This document shows positions 27,229 to 37,043 of a stretch of 64,000 nt of DNA, piece after piece (position 1 is the stretch's first letter; each line of letters starts with the position of its first letter). The DNA is from Caryophanales bacterium UBA2753 (lineage in GTDB: Bacteria; Bacillota_I; Bacilli_A; RFN20; CAG-826). The position numbers and the translations under genes are program-made. The notes under the pieces are model-generated. The model saw only the letters and a list, made by a program, of their open reading frames with translations. It searched no databases and had not been told where the DNA came from. The stretch covers positions 1 through 64,000 of the forward strand of contig DEJH01000041.1 in the NCBI GenBank assembly GCA_002353275.1, given 5' to 3'.

Positions 27229-28629
27229 GTGATTAGTAAGAAACTCGCTATCGAAGTATTAAATGAGATGCTTGCCACAGGTGGAGATTATGCTGAAATA
27301 TTCTATGAAAATAGTAATAGCTCAACCGTCACCGTAGAAAATAATAAAGTTAGTTCTTCTTCTACAAGTGTTTCTTGTGGAGTTGGACTTAGAATCCTTA
27401 AAGAAAACCGTTCTGTATACGGATATACAAGCGATTTAACTAAAAAAGGATTAATGGATTTAGCAAAATCCTTAAATAAATCCTTCAATTCAGAAAGAAT
27501 CTTAACTGTTACTTCTTTAACTAAAATTAAAGGAAAGAATCGTAACGTAATTAATAAAAGTTATGATGATATCCCATTAGAAGAGAAAATCGCTCTTGTT
27601 AAAGAAGGTACTAATGAAATTGAATCAATCAAAGATCCAAGAATCGTAAGATATATTGGTAATTTTGGTAATAACCATAGAAGAGTCGCAATCTATAACT
27701 CTAAAGGTAAATGGTTCTCTAGAGAAACCGAATTTGCAAGAATCGTCTATCAAGTCATTGTTGCCGATGAAAACGGAATGGAAACTGGCTTTGAAGGACC
27801 TGGTTGCCAAATGGATATTTCATTCTTCAAAAACAAAATTAATGTCAGAAAAACCGCAAGAAAGGCCGCAGAAACCGCTTTAATGATGTTAACAGCGAAA
27901 GAATGTCCGTCCGGAAAAATGCCAGTAGTTATTGGTAATGGTTGGGGTGGAGTTCTCTTCCATGAAGCTTGTGGACACCCATTAGAAGCTAGTGCAGTTT
28001 CTAAAGGATTGAGCTGTTTTGCTGGAAAAGAAGGAGAAATGATTGCTTCTCCTATCGTTACCGCTGTTGATGATTCCACTATCGATAATGAATGGGGATC
28101 AATTGATATTGATGACGAAGGAAATCCAGGAGAAAAACGTGTCTTAATTAAAAACGGTAAACTCGTTAATTTCATGATTGATGACTTTAACGGTAGAAGA
28201 ATGAATCGAAAAGGTAATGGAGCATGCCGTAGACAAAATTATAAATATTGCCCAACAAGTAGAATGAGCAATACCTATATCGACAATGGTAAATCCACAC
28301 CTGAAGAAATCATTAAAGCTACAAAATTAGGTTTATACGCTGTTTCTTTTGCTGGAGGAAGTGTTGATCCTACTACTGGTGAATTCAACTTTGGCTGTTC
28401 AGAAGCCTACATCATTAGAGACGGTAAAGTTTGTGAACCAGTTAAAGGTGCAACCTTAATCGGAAGAGGCGAAGAAATTCTTAAAAAGATTGATATGGTC
28501 GCTAACGATCTCGCCTTTGGACAAGGAATGTGTGGGGCGGCAAGTGGATCAATTAGAACTAATGTCGGTCAACCTACATTAAGAATTAGTGAAATCACCG
28601 TTGGTGGTAGAGGAGGAGAATTAAAATAA
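27229..28629 (+). CDS. tldD: TldD metalloprotease subunit
   Basis: A 466-residue TldD. The metal site HEACGH is His245-Glu246...His250 in LFHEACGHPLEA, with the later MSNTYIDNG and FNFGCSEAYI blocks. With TldE it forms a hetero-oligomeric peptidase acting on unfolded peptides or modified peptide precursors. The start is GTG, 8 nt after a strong AAGGAGG. tldE begins on the last base of the stop codon, so the pair is coupled. Confidence 0.93.
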   Translation: MISKKLAIEVLNEMLATGGDYAEIFYENSNSSTVTVENNKVSSSSTSVSCGVGLRILKENRSVYGYTSDLTKKGLMDLAKSLNKSFNSERILTVTSLTKIKGKNRNVINKSYDDIPLEEKIALVKEGTNEIESIKDPRIVRYIGNFGNNHRRVAIYNSKGKWFSRETEFARIVYQVIVADENGMETGFEGPGCQMDISFFKNKINVRKTARKAAETALMMLTAKECPSGKMPVVIGNGWGGVLFHEACGHPLEASAVSKGLSCFAGKEGEMIASPIVTAVDDSTIDNEWGSIDIDDEGNPGEKRVLIKNGKLVNFMIDDFNGRRMNRKGNGACRRQNYKYCPTSRMSNTYIDNGKSTPEEIIKATKLGLYAVSFAGGSVDPTTGEFNFGCSEAYIIRDGKVCEPVKGATLIGRGEEILKKIDMVANDLAFGQGMCGAASGSIRTNVGQPTLRISEITVGGRGGELK

Positions 28630-29954
28630 TGAAATACGATAAGTTTTTTGCCCTCGCTAAAGAAAGAGGAATAACAGATGCAGAAATCTCAATTTCTACT
28701 TCTTACTCATTATCTTTTTCTCTTTTCCATGGTGAAATAGATAACTATGAAACCAATACTTCTTCAACCTATATGGCTAGAGGTATTTATAAAGGAAAAA
28801 TGGGAGCGATTGTCTCAGATGTTTATGATAAAAACTCCGCTGAGTTATTTGTTAATACCATTATTAATAACGCCTCTGTTATCGAAAATAACGATCCTGT
28901 TTTCATCTATAAAGGAAGCCCAAAATATAAGAAAATTAATACTTTTAATAAGGATTTGAGCAAAATTTCGATTAATGAAAAGTTAAATAAGCTTTATGAA
29001 CTCGAAAAGAAAATCAAAGAAGCTGATCCAAGAATTGTTGAAGTTCAAGTCGTTGGATTTGAAGAAAGTTCAAGTAGCAACACGATTTTGAATTCACATG
29101 GTTTAAAACTCACTCAAAAGAACAATAATTACTTCATTTATGGTGGTGCAGTTGCTAGTGAAAATGGACAAGTTAAAACTGGATTCGATTTCTTCTTTGA
29201 AAATGATTTTAATAAGATAAATGTTGATGAATTAGCAAAATCAATCGCTAAAGATGCTTACAGTAAACTCGGTGGTTATCAATGTGATTCATCAACCTAC
29301 AAAGCTGTTTTAAGTCAAGATGTTGTTTCCTCTCTTTTATCAGCCTATATTAATAACGCTATTGCAGAAGATGTCCAAAAAAATTCATCTTTATTCATTG
29401 GTAAATTAAATCAAAAAGTTGCTTCAAGAAAAGTAACTGTTGAAGATAAGCCATTAGCAAGAACCTTATTTGCTAGAGGCTTTGATGATGAAGGTGTTGC
29501 TACTAAAAACCTTCCAATTATCAAAAACGGTATTCTTCAAACCTATTTATATAACTTAACAACCGCTGCTAAAGATGGTGTTGAATCTACAGGTCACGGC
29601 GTTGTAGGTGGAGGAAGTAAAGTCTTCACTTCAACCTGGTACTTAGAAATGAAAGCGGGTAAGAAGAGCCTAGAAGAACTCTTTAAAGAAGTTGATAATG
29701 GAGTTTATATCACTGAAGTTCAAGGACTTCACGCTGGATTAAATCCAAGAAGTGGTAATTTCTCTCTTCAATCTACTGGATTCATGATTGAAAATGGAAA
29801 AGTAACTCATGGCTTAGATATCATCACCGTTAATGGTAATCTTGTTGATTTATTTAATAACATCACTGAAGTTGGTAACGATTCTAAAGAATTCATCTCT
29901 GGAATGAAATGCCCTTCTGTAATCGTTAAAAAGATCGCTGTAAGTGGAAAATAA
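28629..29954 (+). CDS. pmbA: TldE/PmbA subunit
   Basis: A 441-residue partner of TldD from the same fold but without the HExxxH metal site, as expected for TldE/PmbA. Recognisable blocks are GEIDNYETN near the N-terminus, LFARGFDDEGV, STGHGV and VTEVQGLHAGLNPRSGNFS-like residues. One-base overlap with tldD, GGAGGAG as ribosome site, and a strong terminator after it. Confidence 0.93.
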   Translation: MKYDKFFALAKERGITDAEISISTSYSLSFSLFHGEIDNYETNTSSTYMARGIYKGKMGAIVSDVYDKNSAELFVNTIINNASVIENNDPVFIYKGSPKYKKINTFNKDLSKISINEKLNKLYELEKKIKEADPRIVEVQVVGFEESSSSNTILNSHGLKLTQKNNNYFIYGGAVASENGQVKTGFDFFFENDFNKINVDELAKSIAKDAYSKLGGYQCDSSTYKAVLSQDVVSSLLSAYINNAIAEDVQKNSSLFIGKLNQKVASRKVTVEDKPLARTLFARGFDDEGVATKNLPIIKNGILQTYLYNLTTAAKDGVESTGHGVVGGGSKVFTSTWYLEMKAGKKSLEELFKEVDNGVYITEVQGLHAGLNPRSGNFSLQSTGFMIENGKVTHGLDIITVNGNLVDLFNNITEVGNDSKEFISGMKCPSVIVKKIAVSGK

Positions 29955-29972
29955 GTCACTTCCTACATATAA

Positions 29973-30000
29973 TTGACTCGGCTTAGCCGGGTCTTTTTAT
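29973..30000 (+). terminator. terminator of tldD-tldE
   Basis: GACTCGGC-TTA-GCCGGGTC stem followed by TTTTTAT. Confidence 0.9.
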
Positions 30001-30059
30001 ATTATTTGTCTTTTTTGTTTCCCATTTTTTGACTTTCGGTTATATAATAACGAAAGATT

Positions 30060-31499
30060 ATGGAAGAAAATAAAAGCATCTTAAGACAATGGATTCTCTC
30101 GGCAATCGCTAATAGGAGTGGAAAAGAGCTCAAAGAAATCTTTGAAACCATTCCTAATATTGATATTGCTGAGGCAATTAGCGATGTAGAAGATCCAAAA
30201 ACCCTTCTATATATCTTTAGAGTGGTTGGAAGTGAATATTCCGCTGATTTCTTTGCGGAATTAACTCCTGAACAACAAGAAGTTGTTATTGGTGCCTTCT
30301 CTGATAAAGAACTTATGGAACTTATCAGTGATTCTTACGCTGATGATATCGTAGATGCGATTGAAGAAATGCCTGCTAACATCGTTAGCCGCGTTTTAAA
30401 AGCCTGTCCAAAAGATTTAAGAGGAGACGTTAACCGCTTACTCAACTATAAAGAAAATACCGCTGGTAGCATCATGACTACTGAATATATCGAAATGAAA
30501 GATTCAGTAACTGTTAAAGATGCGATTAATGAAATTAGAACTAAGGGAAAAGACGCAGAAACTGTATACACAATCTTTGTAAGAGATAGTAGACGTACTT
30601 TAGTAGGTACAGTTGAATTATCTGATTTAATCTTCTCTAAAGAAGATGAAGTTCTTTCCGATATTATGGATAAAGACTTTGTCTGCTGTAATGTTAATGA
30701 TGACCAAGAAGATGTCGCTAAAATGTTCAAACGTTATGACTTAACCGCAATGGCGGTTGTTAATAGTGAAAAGAAAATCGTTGGTATTATTACCATCGAC
30801 GACGTTGTCGATATTATGGAGCAAGAAGTCAGTGAAGATATCGCTCACATGGCGGCTATTACCGATATGGAAGATCCATATCTTAAGACTCCTGTTCTTA
30901 AACTGGTTTTAAAATGTGTCCCTTGGATTATTGCCTTAATGGTTCTCCAAGTATTCTCCACCTTAATTCTTTCAAGTTTTGAAGCCGCGATTAGTCGCTT
31001 TGCTATATTAGCGGTCTTTACCCCATTAATTATGGACGCTGGAGGTAACTCTGGTGGACAAACCACTACCATGATTGTTAGATCTCTTTCTCTAGATGAA
31101 TTCTCTAACAAAGACTATGGAAAAGTAATGCTAAAAGAATTAAGAGTGGCCTCTATTATCGGAGCGATTGTTTCTATATTCGCATTTGGATGGTTAATGT
31201 TTGAAATGTCTGTAGGTATTGTAAATACCGATTCATTTGATATTTCTGTTACTGCCACTTGGGGAAATAAAACTGCCTATGAATGTTTAATTGCAGCTTT
31301 AGTTGGCGGAACATTATTCATCACCATGATTGTTTCTAGATTAGTCGGCTGTTCACTTCCATTTTTAGCAAAACTCGTAAAACTTGATCCAGCCGTTATG
31401 TGTGGACCAATTACTACCACAATGGTGGACATCGCTTCATTGATTACTTATTTCTTACTCTGGACACAAGTGATTGGCCCATTATTAATCCCACATTAG
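30060..31499 (+). CDS. mgtE: magnesium transporter MgtE
   Basis: A 479-residue MgtE. An N-terminal superhelical Mg-sensor domain (1-130), two CBS domains (about 140-255) and five membrane helices carry the pore sequences GGNSGGQTTTM and the C-terminal PAVMCGPITTTMVD. It imports Mg2+ along its gradient, gated by the cytosolic domains. TATAAT at 30043-30048 lies 11 nt before the ATG with no Shine-Dalgarno. There is no room for an M-box riboswitch. Confidence 0.95.
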   Translation: MEENKSILRQWILSAIANRSGKELKEIFETIPNIDIAEAISDVEDPKTLLYIFRVVGSEYSADFFAELTPEQQEVVIGAFSDKELMELISDSYADDIVDAIEEMPANIVSRVLKACPKDLRGDVNRLLNYKENTAGSIMTTEYIEMKDSVTVKDAINEIRTKGKDAETVYTIFVRDSRRTLVGTVELSDLIFSKEDEVLSDIMDKDFVCCNVNDDQEDVAKMFKRYDLTAMAVVNSEKKIVGIITIDDVVDIMEQEVSEDIAHMAAITDMEDPYLKTPVLKLVLKCVPWIIALMVLQVFSTLILSSFEAAISRFAILAVFTPLIMDAGGNSGGQTTTMIVRSLSLDEFSNKDYGKVMLKELRVASIIGAIVSIFAFGWLMFEMSVGIVNTDSFDISVTATWGNKTAYECLIAALVGGTLFITMIVSRLVGCSLPFLAKLVKLDPAVMCGPITTTMVDIASLITYFLLWTQVIGPLLIPH

Positions 31500-31570
31500 G
31501 TATTCCTCAACATTACGATACTCAATGTTATCAATAAACATTGATTCACCTTTATATAAAACTGTCATAG

Positions 31571-31598
31571 AAGAGATATTCAAATATCTCTTTTTTTG
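31571..31598 (+). terminator. terminator of mgtE
   Basis: GAGATATT-CA-AATATCTC followed by seven T. The preceding 70 nt also hold CAATGTT/AACATTG (31527-31547 region), of unknown meaning. Confidence 0.85.
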
Positions 31599-31647
31599 TG
31601 TTAACTCTAATTTAACTCTATTTTAACTCTATTATTATTTGTGGCTT

Positions 31648-31678
31648 TCAAAAAAAGAAAAGAACCAAAAGGTTCTTT
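31648..31678 (-). terminator. terminator of M50-like gene
   Basis: Minus strand AAAGAACC-TTTT-GGTTCTTT followed by TCTTTTTTT. Just to its left three copies of TTAACTCTA (about 31600-31632) occur in tandem. Confidence 0.8.
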
Positions 31679-32816
31679 ACTCAACGATTTTGTAATTATT
31701 GATCTCTTCCCACTTAGGATGAGCTTTATAAACCAAATCTAATGTTTCGTTATATAAAGAGACTTCATCATGTTTTCTATTATTCGCGACTGAACGATAT
31801 GCTTTCGCGATTTTCTTACAAGATAATAAGACTTCGCTTAATGAACCATCCATTACTCCTGCAATATAGATATATGAACGGATGACAGGGAAATTATTGC
31901 TATTTGAGAATTCTCTTCTTAAATGGAAAGAAACTTCTTCATCATAAAACTTTGCAACTTCCACTGTATCTTTAGTTAATAAGGAAACATAAACATATTG
32001 AGCGGATAATTCTAATACATCTTTATCAGAGAGATGTTCTTCATTCTCTTTGATCTTTTTATATACTTCAAAAAACTTCTCATACTCTTTATTAACGATT
32101 AAGCTTGTTAATTCAGTAATTGCCACTTCTGGAATAAATTTAGCGGGTTTCTTTACGCTTTCTTCGTTATTTTCGCTAGAAGAAACTTCTCCATTTTCAT
32201 TTTCTAAAAGCGCGTTAAAAGCGTCGACATCCTTCTTAATTCTAGTTAAACGATATCCATCAGTGAGACTATCAAGTTTCACTGGGATAATGTTATAAAT
32301 TACCGACATCACTGTAATAATCCCCATCGTTAAAAAATAGTAGGCCATATCACTATAGATGCCTTTGATTTTGTAATAATTAAAGAATAAGAAAAGAGCA
32401 ACTACAACAAAAGCGAGATTAAAAATCGTTCCATAAATTAAAAATGGATATGGATTTGGTCTTTCTTTCTTTTCATAATTAGGAGAAATTTTAGTTTCTC
32501 CAGTTAATCCATCAAAAGATTTAAATCTAAATTTATGTTTTCCTTCTTCATTCGTGTAGAAGTTGAAATATAAAACGTTAACAGAGGTAATCTTATATCC
32601 TCCCACTCTCGCTCCTAAAATGTGGCCAAATTCTTGAAGGATAGCGACCACAATCACTCCAGAAAACACTGATACTAAAATGTATAAAGCGTATTTCCAA
32701 ACTTCATTAAATGAAGAATCATTAAAATGTGATTGAAGAATAGTAAAACCATAAATAATCGCGATCGCGAATACTAATAGATACATTAAGATTCCAAACA
32801 AATTTTCTTTTTTCAT
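31677..32816 (-). CDS. M50 (site-2 protease)-like membrane protein with altered active site
   Basis: A 379-residue protein. About five membrane helices occupy residues 8-185 and a soluble alpha-helical (TPR-like) region fills 230-379. The first-helix motif reads LQEFGHILGAR: Gln61-Glu62...His65 in place of HExxH. The second active-site region reads PVKLDSLTDGYRL, close to the LDG motif of M50 proteases. The His-to-Gln change (codon CAA, one base from a His codon) suggests a non-proteolytic relative. Its overall M50 character is inferred from these two blocks only. Confidence 0.6.
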   Translation of the reverse strand: MKKENLFGILMYLLVFAIAIIYGFTILQSHFNDSSFNEVWKYALYILVSVFSGVIVVAILQEFGHILGARVGGYKITSVNVLYFNFYTNEEGKHKFRFKSFDGLTGETKISPNYEKKERPNPYPFLIYGTIFNLAFVVVALFLFFNYYKIKGIYSDMAYYFLTMGIITVMSVIYNIIPVKLDSLTDGYRLTRIKKDVDAFNALLENENGEVSSSENNEESVKKPAKFIPEVAITELTSLIVNKEYEKFFEVYKKIKENEEHLSDKDVLELSAQYVYVSLLTKDTVEVAKFYDEEVSFHLRREFSNSNNFPVIRSYIYIAGVMDGSLSEVLLSCKKIAKAYRSVANNRKHDEVSLYNETLDLVYKAHPKWEEINNYKIVE

Positions 32817-32833
32817 TGTTCACCTATTATACT

Positions 32834-33382
32834 CTAGTTTGTGCTTTTAATAGCTTTCTTTACGTTATTTTCAAAATTCTTTGCTTCTATGAAGCTAAAT
32901 GAAGCAAGTAATCCTTCTAAAGTTTTATGTCGATAATTGCTTAAATAATAGACAGTGGAATGTCCATAACCATAAGCATAAAATCTCGCGATTGATTTTC
33001 TAGTACCAATTAATAATTTCTTCTCTTCATCAATACGGTTAATAAATCTTAATCCGGATGTGTAGAAGATATTATAAATAAATTCAAAGAATAATTCTTT
33101 TCCAGCAGAGTTAATCGTCGCGTTAATAAACGCTTCATTATTTTGATAATATTTGAAAACACATTCAATTAATTCACGATAGCTATTCGCATTAATCGCG
33201 CCTGGTACTTTCTCTTCAAGAAATACCTGAGTTAATAAGTCATAGATATCATGGTAATGATAATAAAATGTTTTTCTCGAAATCCCACACTTTTTAGACA
33301 GCTCTAAAACACTGATGGTGTCAATTGGTTGAGAAGACATCATCTCTTTTAAAGTAACTGCTAAAGCGTGTCCGGTTTTCAT
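32834..33382 (-). CDS. TetR-family regulator (DhaS-like)
   Basis: A 182-residue one-domain-sensor repressor. The N-terminal HTH has ISVLELSKKCGISRKTFYYHY, with the YYH signature of TetR regulators, and a C-terminal helical domain resembling the DhaS branch. It starts 2 nt after the psuG stop, so it is part of the same operon. A GGACAcTGTCC palindrome overlaps the -35 of that operon (34341-34351) and resembles known DhaS-type operator halves, so autoregulation is likely. Confidence 0.8.
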   Translation of the reverse strand: MKTGHALAVTLKEMMSSQPIDTISVLELSKKCGISRKTFYYHYHDIYDLLTQVFLEEKVPGAINANSYRELIECVFKYYQNNEAFINATINSAGKELFFEFIYNIFYTSGLRFINRIDEEKKLLIGTRKSIARFYAYGYGHSTVYYLSNYRHKTLEGLLASFSFIEAKNFENNVKKAIKSTN

Positions 33383-33384
33383 TT

Positions 33385-34287
33385 TTATTTAATCTTGCAA
33401 TATTCTTTCGCAACTTCTGCACCAACTGCAGCGTTATTTAAGACTAATTTGATATTGCTCTCTAAAGAGTCTCCTCCAGTGAGTTCCACAATAGTCTTTA
33501 GTAAATAAGGAGTGCATTCTTTTCCTTTAATTCCTTCTTTTTCCATGCTTTCTAAAGCAGTATTAATCGTATGATCAATCACTTCTTTTTTCATCTCATA
33601 TTGAGCAGGAATTGGATTGGTTAATAAAATGCCACCCACCAAATTATTTTCACGCTTAGATTTGATAATTAATGCCATTTCTTTCGCACTTTCGACTCTA
33701 TAATCAACTTTTAATCCAGAATGAGAATTATAGAAAGCAGGTAATTCTTCGGTTTGATAACCAAGAACTGGAACACCCATTGTCTCTAAATATTCAAGAG
33801 TTAAAGGTAAATCTAAAATAGCTTTTGCTCCAGCACACACCACTGTGACATTAGTTTTAGCGAGTTCTTGTAAGTCGGCGGAGATATCAAAAGTTTCAGT
33901 CGCTCCTCTATGAACTCCTCCAATTCCACCAGTAACAAAGACTTCAATCCCAGCTTGATTAGCTAATATCATTGTGGTTGCAACTGTTGTTGCACCCCAA
34001 AGTTTTTTTGCGTACACAACAGGAAGATCTCTTCGAGAAACCTTAAGAACTCCCTTTCTTTTACCAAACTGTTCAATTTCTTCAGGAGTCATACCAATAA
34101 TTGGTTCCCCATCAATAATTCCGATCGTAGCAGGAATTGCTCCATGACTTCTAATCACTTCTTCAACCTTTAAGGCTGTTTCAACATTTTTTGGATAAGG
34201 CATTCCATGAGAAATAATCGTGCTTTCTAAAGCAACAACTGGTCGATTTTCCTTAATAGCCTTACTAACTTCTGGGTTAATTTTCAT
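33385..34287 (-). CDS. psuG: pseudouridine-5'-phosphate glycosidase
   Basis: A 300-residue PsuG, which splits pseudouridine 5'-phosphate to uracil and ribose 5-phosphate. Conserved blocks: ALESTIISHGMPYP, ATIGIIDG, RRDLPVV, GGIGGVHRGA, CAGAKAILDLPLTLEYLET and LLTNPIP. An AGGAG site and a TATAAT box lie upstream. The usual partner pseudouridine kinase PsuK is not adjacent. Co-transcribed with a TetR regulator, which suggests inducible pseudouridine use. Confidence 0.94.
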   Translation of the reverse strand: MKINPEVSKAIKENRPVVALESTIISHGMPYPKNVETALKVEEVIRSHGAIPATIGIIDGEPIIGMTPEEIEQFGKRKGVLKVSRRDLPVVYAKKLWGATTVATTMILANQAGIEVFVTGGIGGVHRGATETFDISADLQELAKTNVTVVCAGAKAILDLPLTLEYLETMGVPVLGYQTEELPAFYNSHSGLKVDYRVESAKEMALIIKSKRENNLVGGILLTNPIPAQYEMKKEVIDHTINTALESMEKEGIKGKECTPYLLKTIVELTGGDSLESNIKLVLNNAAVGAEVAKEYCKIK

Positions 34288-34340
34288 ATGACGTTTCTCC
34301 TAATAAAAATTTACTATCTAGATTATATTATAATCTTTTT

Positions 34341-34351
34341 GGACACTGTCC
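34341..34351. promoter_or_regulatory. probable TetR operator in psuG promoter
   Basis: GGACA-C-TGTCC palindrome. On the minus strand TTGGGA (-35) lies within it, and TATAAT follows after 16 nt. It also sits about 50 nt upstream of the divergent P-type ATPase promoter. Confidence 0.5.
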
Positions 34352-34415
34352 CAAGAGAATAATTTAATTATTTATATTTCCTTCTTTTTAATGAAAAGAA
34401 TACAATGAAATAGAA

Positions 34416-37043
34416 ATGAAAAAGAAACACATAGCAAAAGATATTGTAACTTATTCTCCTTCTATGGAAGAGGGGTTAAGCGAAGAAATCGTTAACCAAA
34501 GAAAAGAAGAAGGATTAGTTAATATCACTGTTAGTCCTACTAATAAAAGTTATACCCAAATCATCTTTGGAAATATTTTTACTTTCTTTAATATCTTGAT
34601 GTTCGCAATCGCGGCAGTCCTTTTACTCGTCGTAGGAGCAAAAGTCGTCACAAACCTAATGTTTTTAGGAATCATTATCGCTAATTTGTTAATCGGCACG
34701 ATTCAAGAATGTAAAAGTAAACACACAATTGAAAAATTAAAATTGCTTAATGATTCTAAAATCAAAGTTAGAAGATCATCTAAAGAAGTAGAAATCTTAC
34801 CTAGTGAGATCGTTTTAAACGATGTCGTTATTCTTTATCCTGGAGATCAAGTCCCAGTTGATGGAGAGATTCTTTCTAAAGAAGTCATCGAAGTTAATGA
34901 ATCTTTATTAACTGGTGAATCTGTCCCAGTAAAAAAGAAAGCTGGAGATACTTTATTTGCAGGAAGCTTCATCGTTAGTGGAGTTGCTTATTTTAGAGCG
35001 GATAAGATCGCTAACGACACCTATGTTCAATCAATTGAATCGAAAGCTAAATTAAGCAAACAACCAAAATCTCGCTTAATGTTAGCGATTAATAAAATCA
35101 TTAAAGTAATGGCCTTTATCGCTATCCCACTAGCGATCATCGTCTTTGTTAATGAATTTATTCATAACACCATTACTCCACCACTAGATAAACTAGGAAA
35201 TCCAGTTCCATTATTCCCAACTTTCTGGGGACAAGAGAGTTCTTTAACTAATGCGGTATTTTATGGTGGTACCACTATCGCATATATGATTCCATGTGGA
35301 ATGGCCCTTTTAGCCTCTGTCGCCATGGCAACAGGCGTTATTAAACTCGCACAAAATAAAACTCTCGCACAAAATCTATATTCCGTTGAACTCCTCTCAA
35401 GAGTGGACACTTTATGTTTAGATAAAACTGGAACTCTTACTGATGGAACAATGACTGTCACTGAATATCATCTTCTAGATAAGAAAATCAAAGATGAGGA
35501 ATTAAAAAAGCTCATCTCCTCATATCTATCCGCTTTTAAGAGTGAAAACCAAACATCAATCGCGATGATTAATAAATTTGGCAAGAATTTAGAATACGCA
35601 ATTGATAAAACCATCCAATTCTCATCCGCAAGAAAATATTCCGCTGTTAAATTTAAGAATTTAGGTTGGTACGCTTTAGGGGCACCTGAATATCTTACTG
35701 GAGAAGATGAACTTCTTAAGAAAGTGGATGAATACGCTAAAAACGGCTTAAGAGTGATTCTTTTAAGTAAGATTGAGGAAGAATTCACTGATGAAAATAA
35801 ACTCCCAGGAAAAAGAAATAATGTCGCGATGTTTGTAATTAGAGACACTATCCGTCCTGAAGTATATGACACGATGAAATGGTTCTCAGAAAACGATGTC
35901 GATATCAAAGTTATCTCTGGAGATAATATTGGCACGGTCAGTTATATCGCTAAAGAAAGCGGAATTAAAAATTATGACAAAGTCTTTGATATGTCGACTT
36001 ATAAAGAAGGAGACAATTTAGAAGAAATCGTCATGAACCACGCGATTTTTGGTCGAGTCACTCCTGATCAAAAAGCAGATATCATCGCTGTACTTAAAAA
36101 GAATGGTAGAACTACTGGAGTTACTGGTGATGGTCTTAATGACCTTCTCGCCTTTAAACAAGCGGATTGTAGTATCGCTCTCGCTAATGGAGCGGCCGCC
36201 ACTAAAAATGTTGCTAACTTAATTCTTTTAGATAGTAACTTCGCCAATATGAAAGAAGCCGTCTATCAAGGTAGACGTGTCGTTAATAATATCCAAAGAA
36301 GTGCCTCATTATTCGTGATGAAAGACTTCTGTTGGTTATTTATCACTATTCTTCCTATCCTATTAGGCTTACAACATATTATTCAACCAACTGTGATGAC
36401 AATGGTTAATGTCTTTATTACTGGAATCGCATCATTCTTTGTGGCCTTAGAAGCAGATAAGACCAGAGTGAAGGGTGATTTCTTTAAGAATGTTGTTTCT
36501 AGTGGAATCACTTCTGGTATGTATATGTTCTTACCAGTCTTATTCATTATGGCTTATGCCTTAATTAGACAACTCTCTATGACAGGAACAGTGGATGTTA
36601 ATGCATTAAAAACAGTTGTAAGTGATGGACAAGTATTAAAATTTGGTTGGGTAACAGTGATCTCTTTAGCAATCACGATAAGTGGATTTGTAATCTTCTT
36701 CTTTAACTGTATGCCTTTCACTAAATATCGAAAATATTTATATGGAATCACTGTTGGAGTAATTTTAGTGATTCTCTATTTAGCACCTGAATTCTTCATT
36801 ATCAGTGGCACTGATATGCTTGCGGGAGTAGGTGGCAAAATCAGTTTAATGTTTAAATATATCTTCTCTCGCGTTGGGGATAACGCTCAATTTGGGTTAT
36901 ATAAATTAATGGAAACTGAACAGTGGGTATTCCTATTAATATATACATTAATAAGTGTTCCATTATTCATCGGGAACAAAAAAGTCACCGGATGGGTGAC
37001 TGATAAGCTTCTCTTCTCAAAAAGAGAATTTAAGGACGAATAG
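34416..37043 (+). CDS. P-type cation ATPase (CtpE-like)
   Basis: An 875-residue P-type ATPase. Actuator motif TGES at 166-169, phosphorylation site DKTGTLTDG at Asp336, and hinge TGDGLND at 570-576. About ten membrane helices, with IPCGM in helix 4 where Ca pumps have PEGL. No N-terminal metal-binding domain. The N-terminal blocks (GNIFTFFN, IGTIQECKSKHTIEKL, NESLLTGES) resemble the actinobacterial/streptococcal CtpE group, some of which move calcium. Ion specificity is uncertain. TACAAT lies 9 nt before the ATG, no Shine-Dalgarno. Its 3' end overlaps the convergent gene by 14 bp. Confidence 0.85.
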   Translation: MKKKHIAKDIVTYSPSMEEGLSEEIVNQRKEEGLVNITVSPTNKSYTQIIFGNIFTFFNILMFAIAAVLLLVVGAKVVTNLMFLGIIIANLLIGTIQECKSKHTIEKLKLLNDSKIKVRRSSKEVEILPSEIVLNDVVILYPGDQVPVDGEILSKEVIEVNESLLTGESVPVKKKAGDTLFAGSFIVSGVAYFRADKIANDTYVQSIESKAKLSKQPKSRLMLAINKIIKVMAFIAIPLAIIVFVNEFIHNTITPPLDKLGNPVPLFPTFWGQESSLTNAVFYGGTTIAYMIPCGMALLASVAMATGVIKLAQNKTLAQNLYSVELLSRVDTLCLDKTGTLTDGTMTVTEYHLLDKKIKDEELKKLISSYLSAFKSENQTSIAMINKFGKNLEYAIDKTIQFSSARKYSAVKFKNLGWYALGAPEYLTGEDELLKKVDEYAKNGLRVILLSKIEEEFTDENKLPGKRNNVAMFVIRDTIRPEVYDTMKWFSENDVDIKVISGDNIGTVSYIAKESGIKNYDKVFDMSTYKEGDNLEEIVMNHAIFGRVTPDQKADIIAVLKKNGRTTGVTGDGLNDLLAFKQADCSIALANGAAATKNVANLILLDSNFANMKEAVYQGRRVVNNIQRSASLFVMKDFCWLFITILPILLGLQHIIQPTVMTMVNVFITGIASFFVALEADKTRVKGDFFKNVVSSGITSGMYMFLPVLFIMAYALIRQLSMTGTVDVNALKTVVSDGQVLKFGWVTVISLAITISGFVIFFFNCMPFTKYRKYLYGITVGVILVILYLAPEFFIISGTDMLAGVGGKISLMFKYIFSRVGDNAQFGLYKLMETEQWVFLLIYTLISVPLFIGNKKVTGWVTDKLLFSKREFKDE

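Noticed and set aside
30000..30060. M-box (Mg) riboswitch upstream of mgtE
   Set aside because: The gap holds only a terminator and a promoter whose -10 is 11 nt from the ATG.
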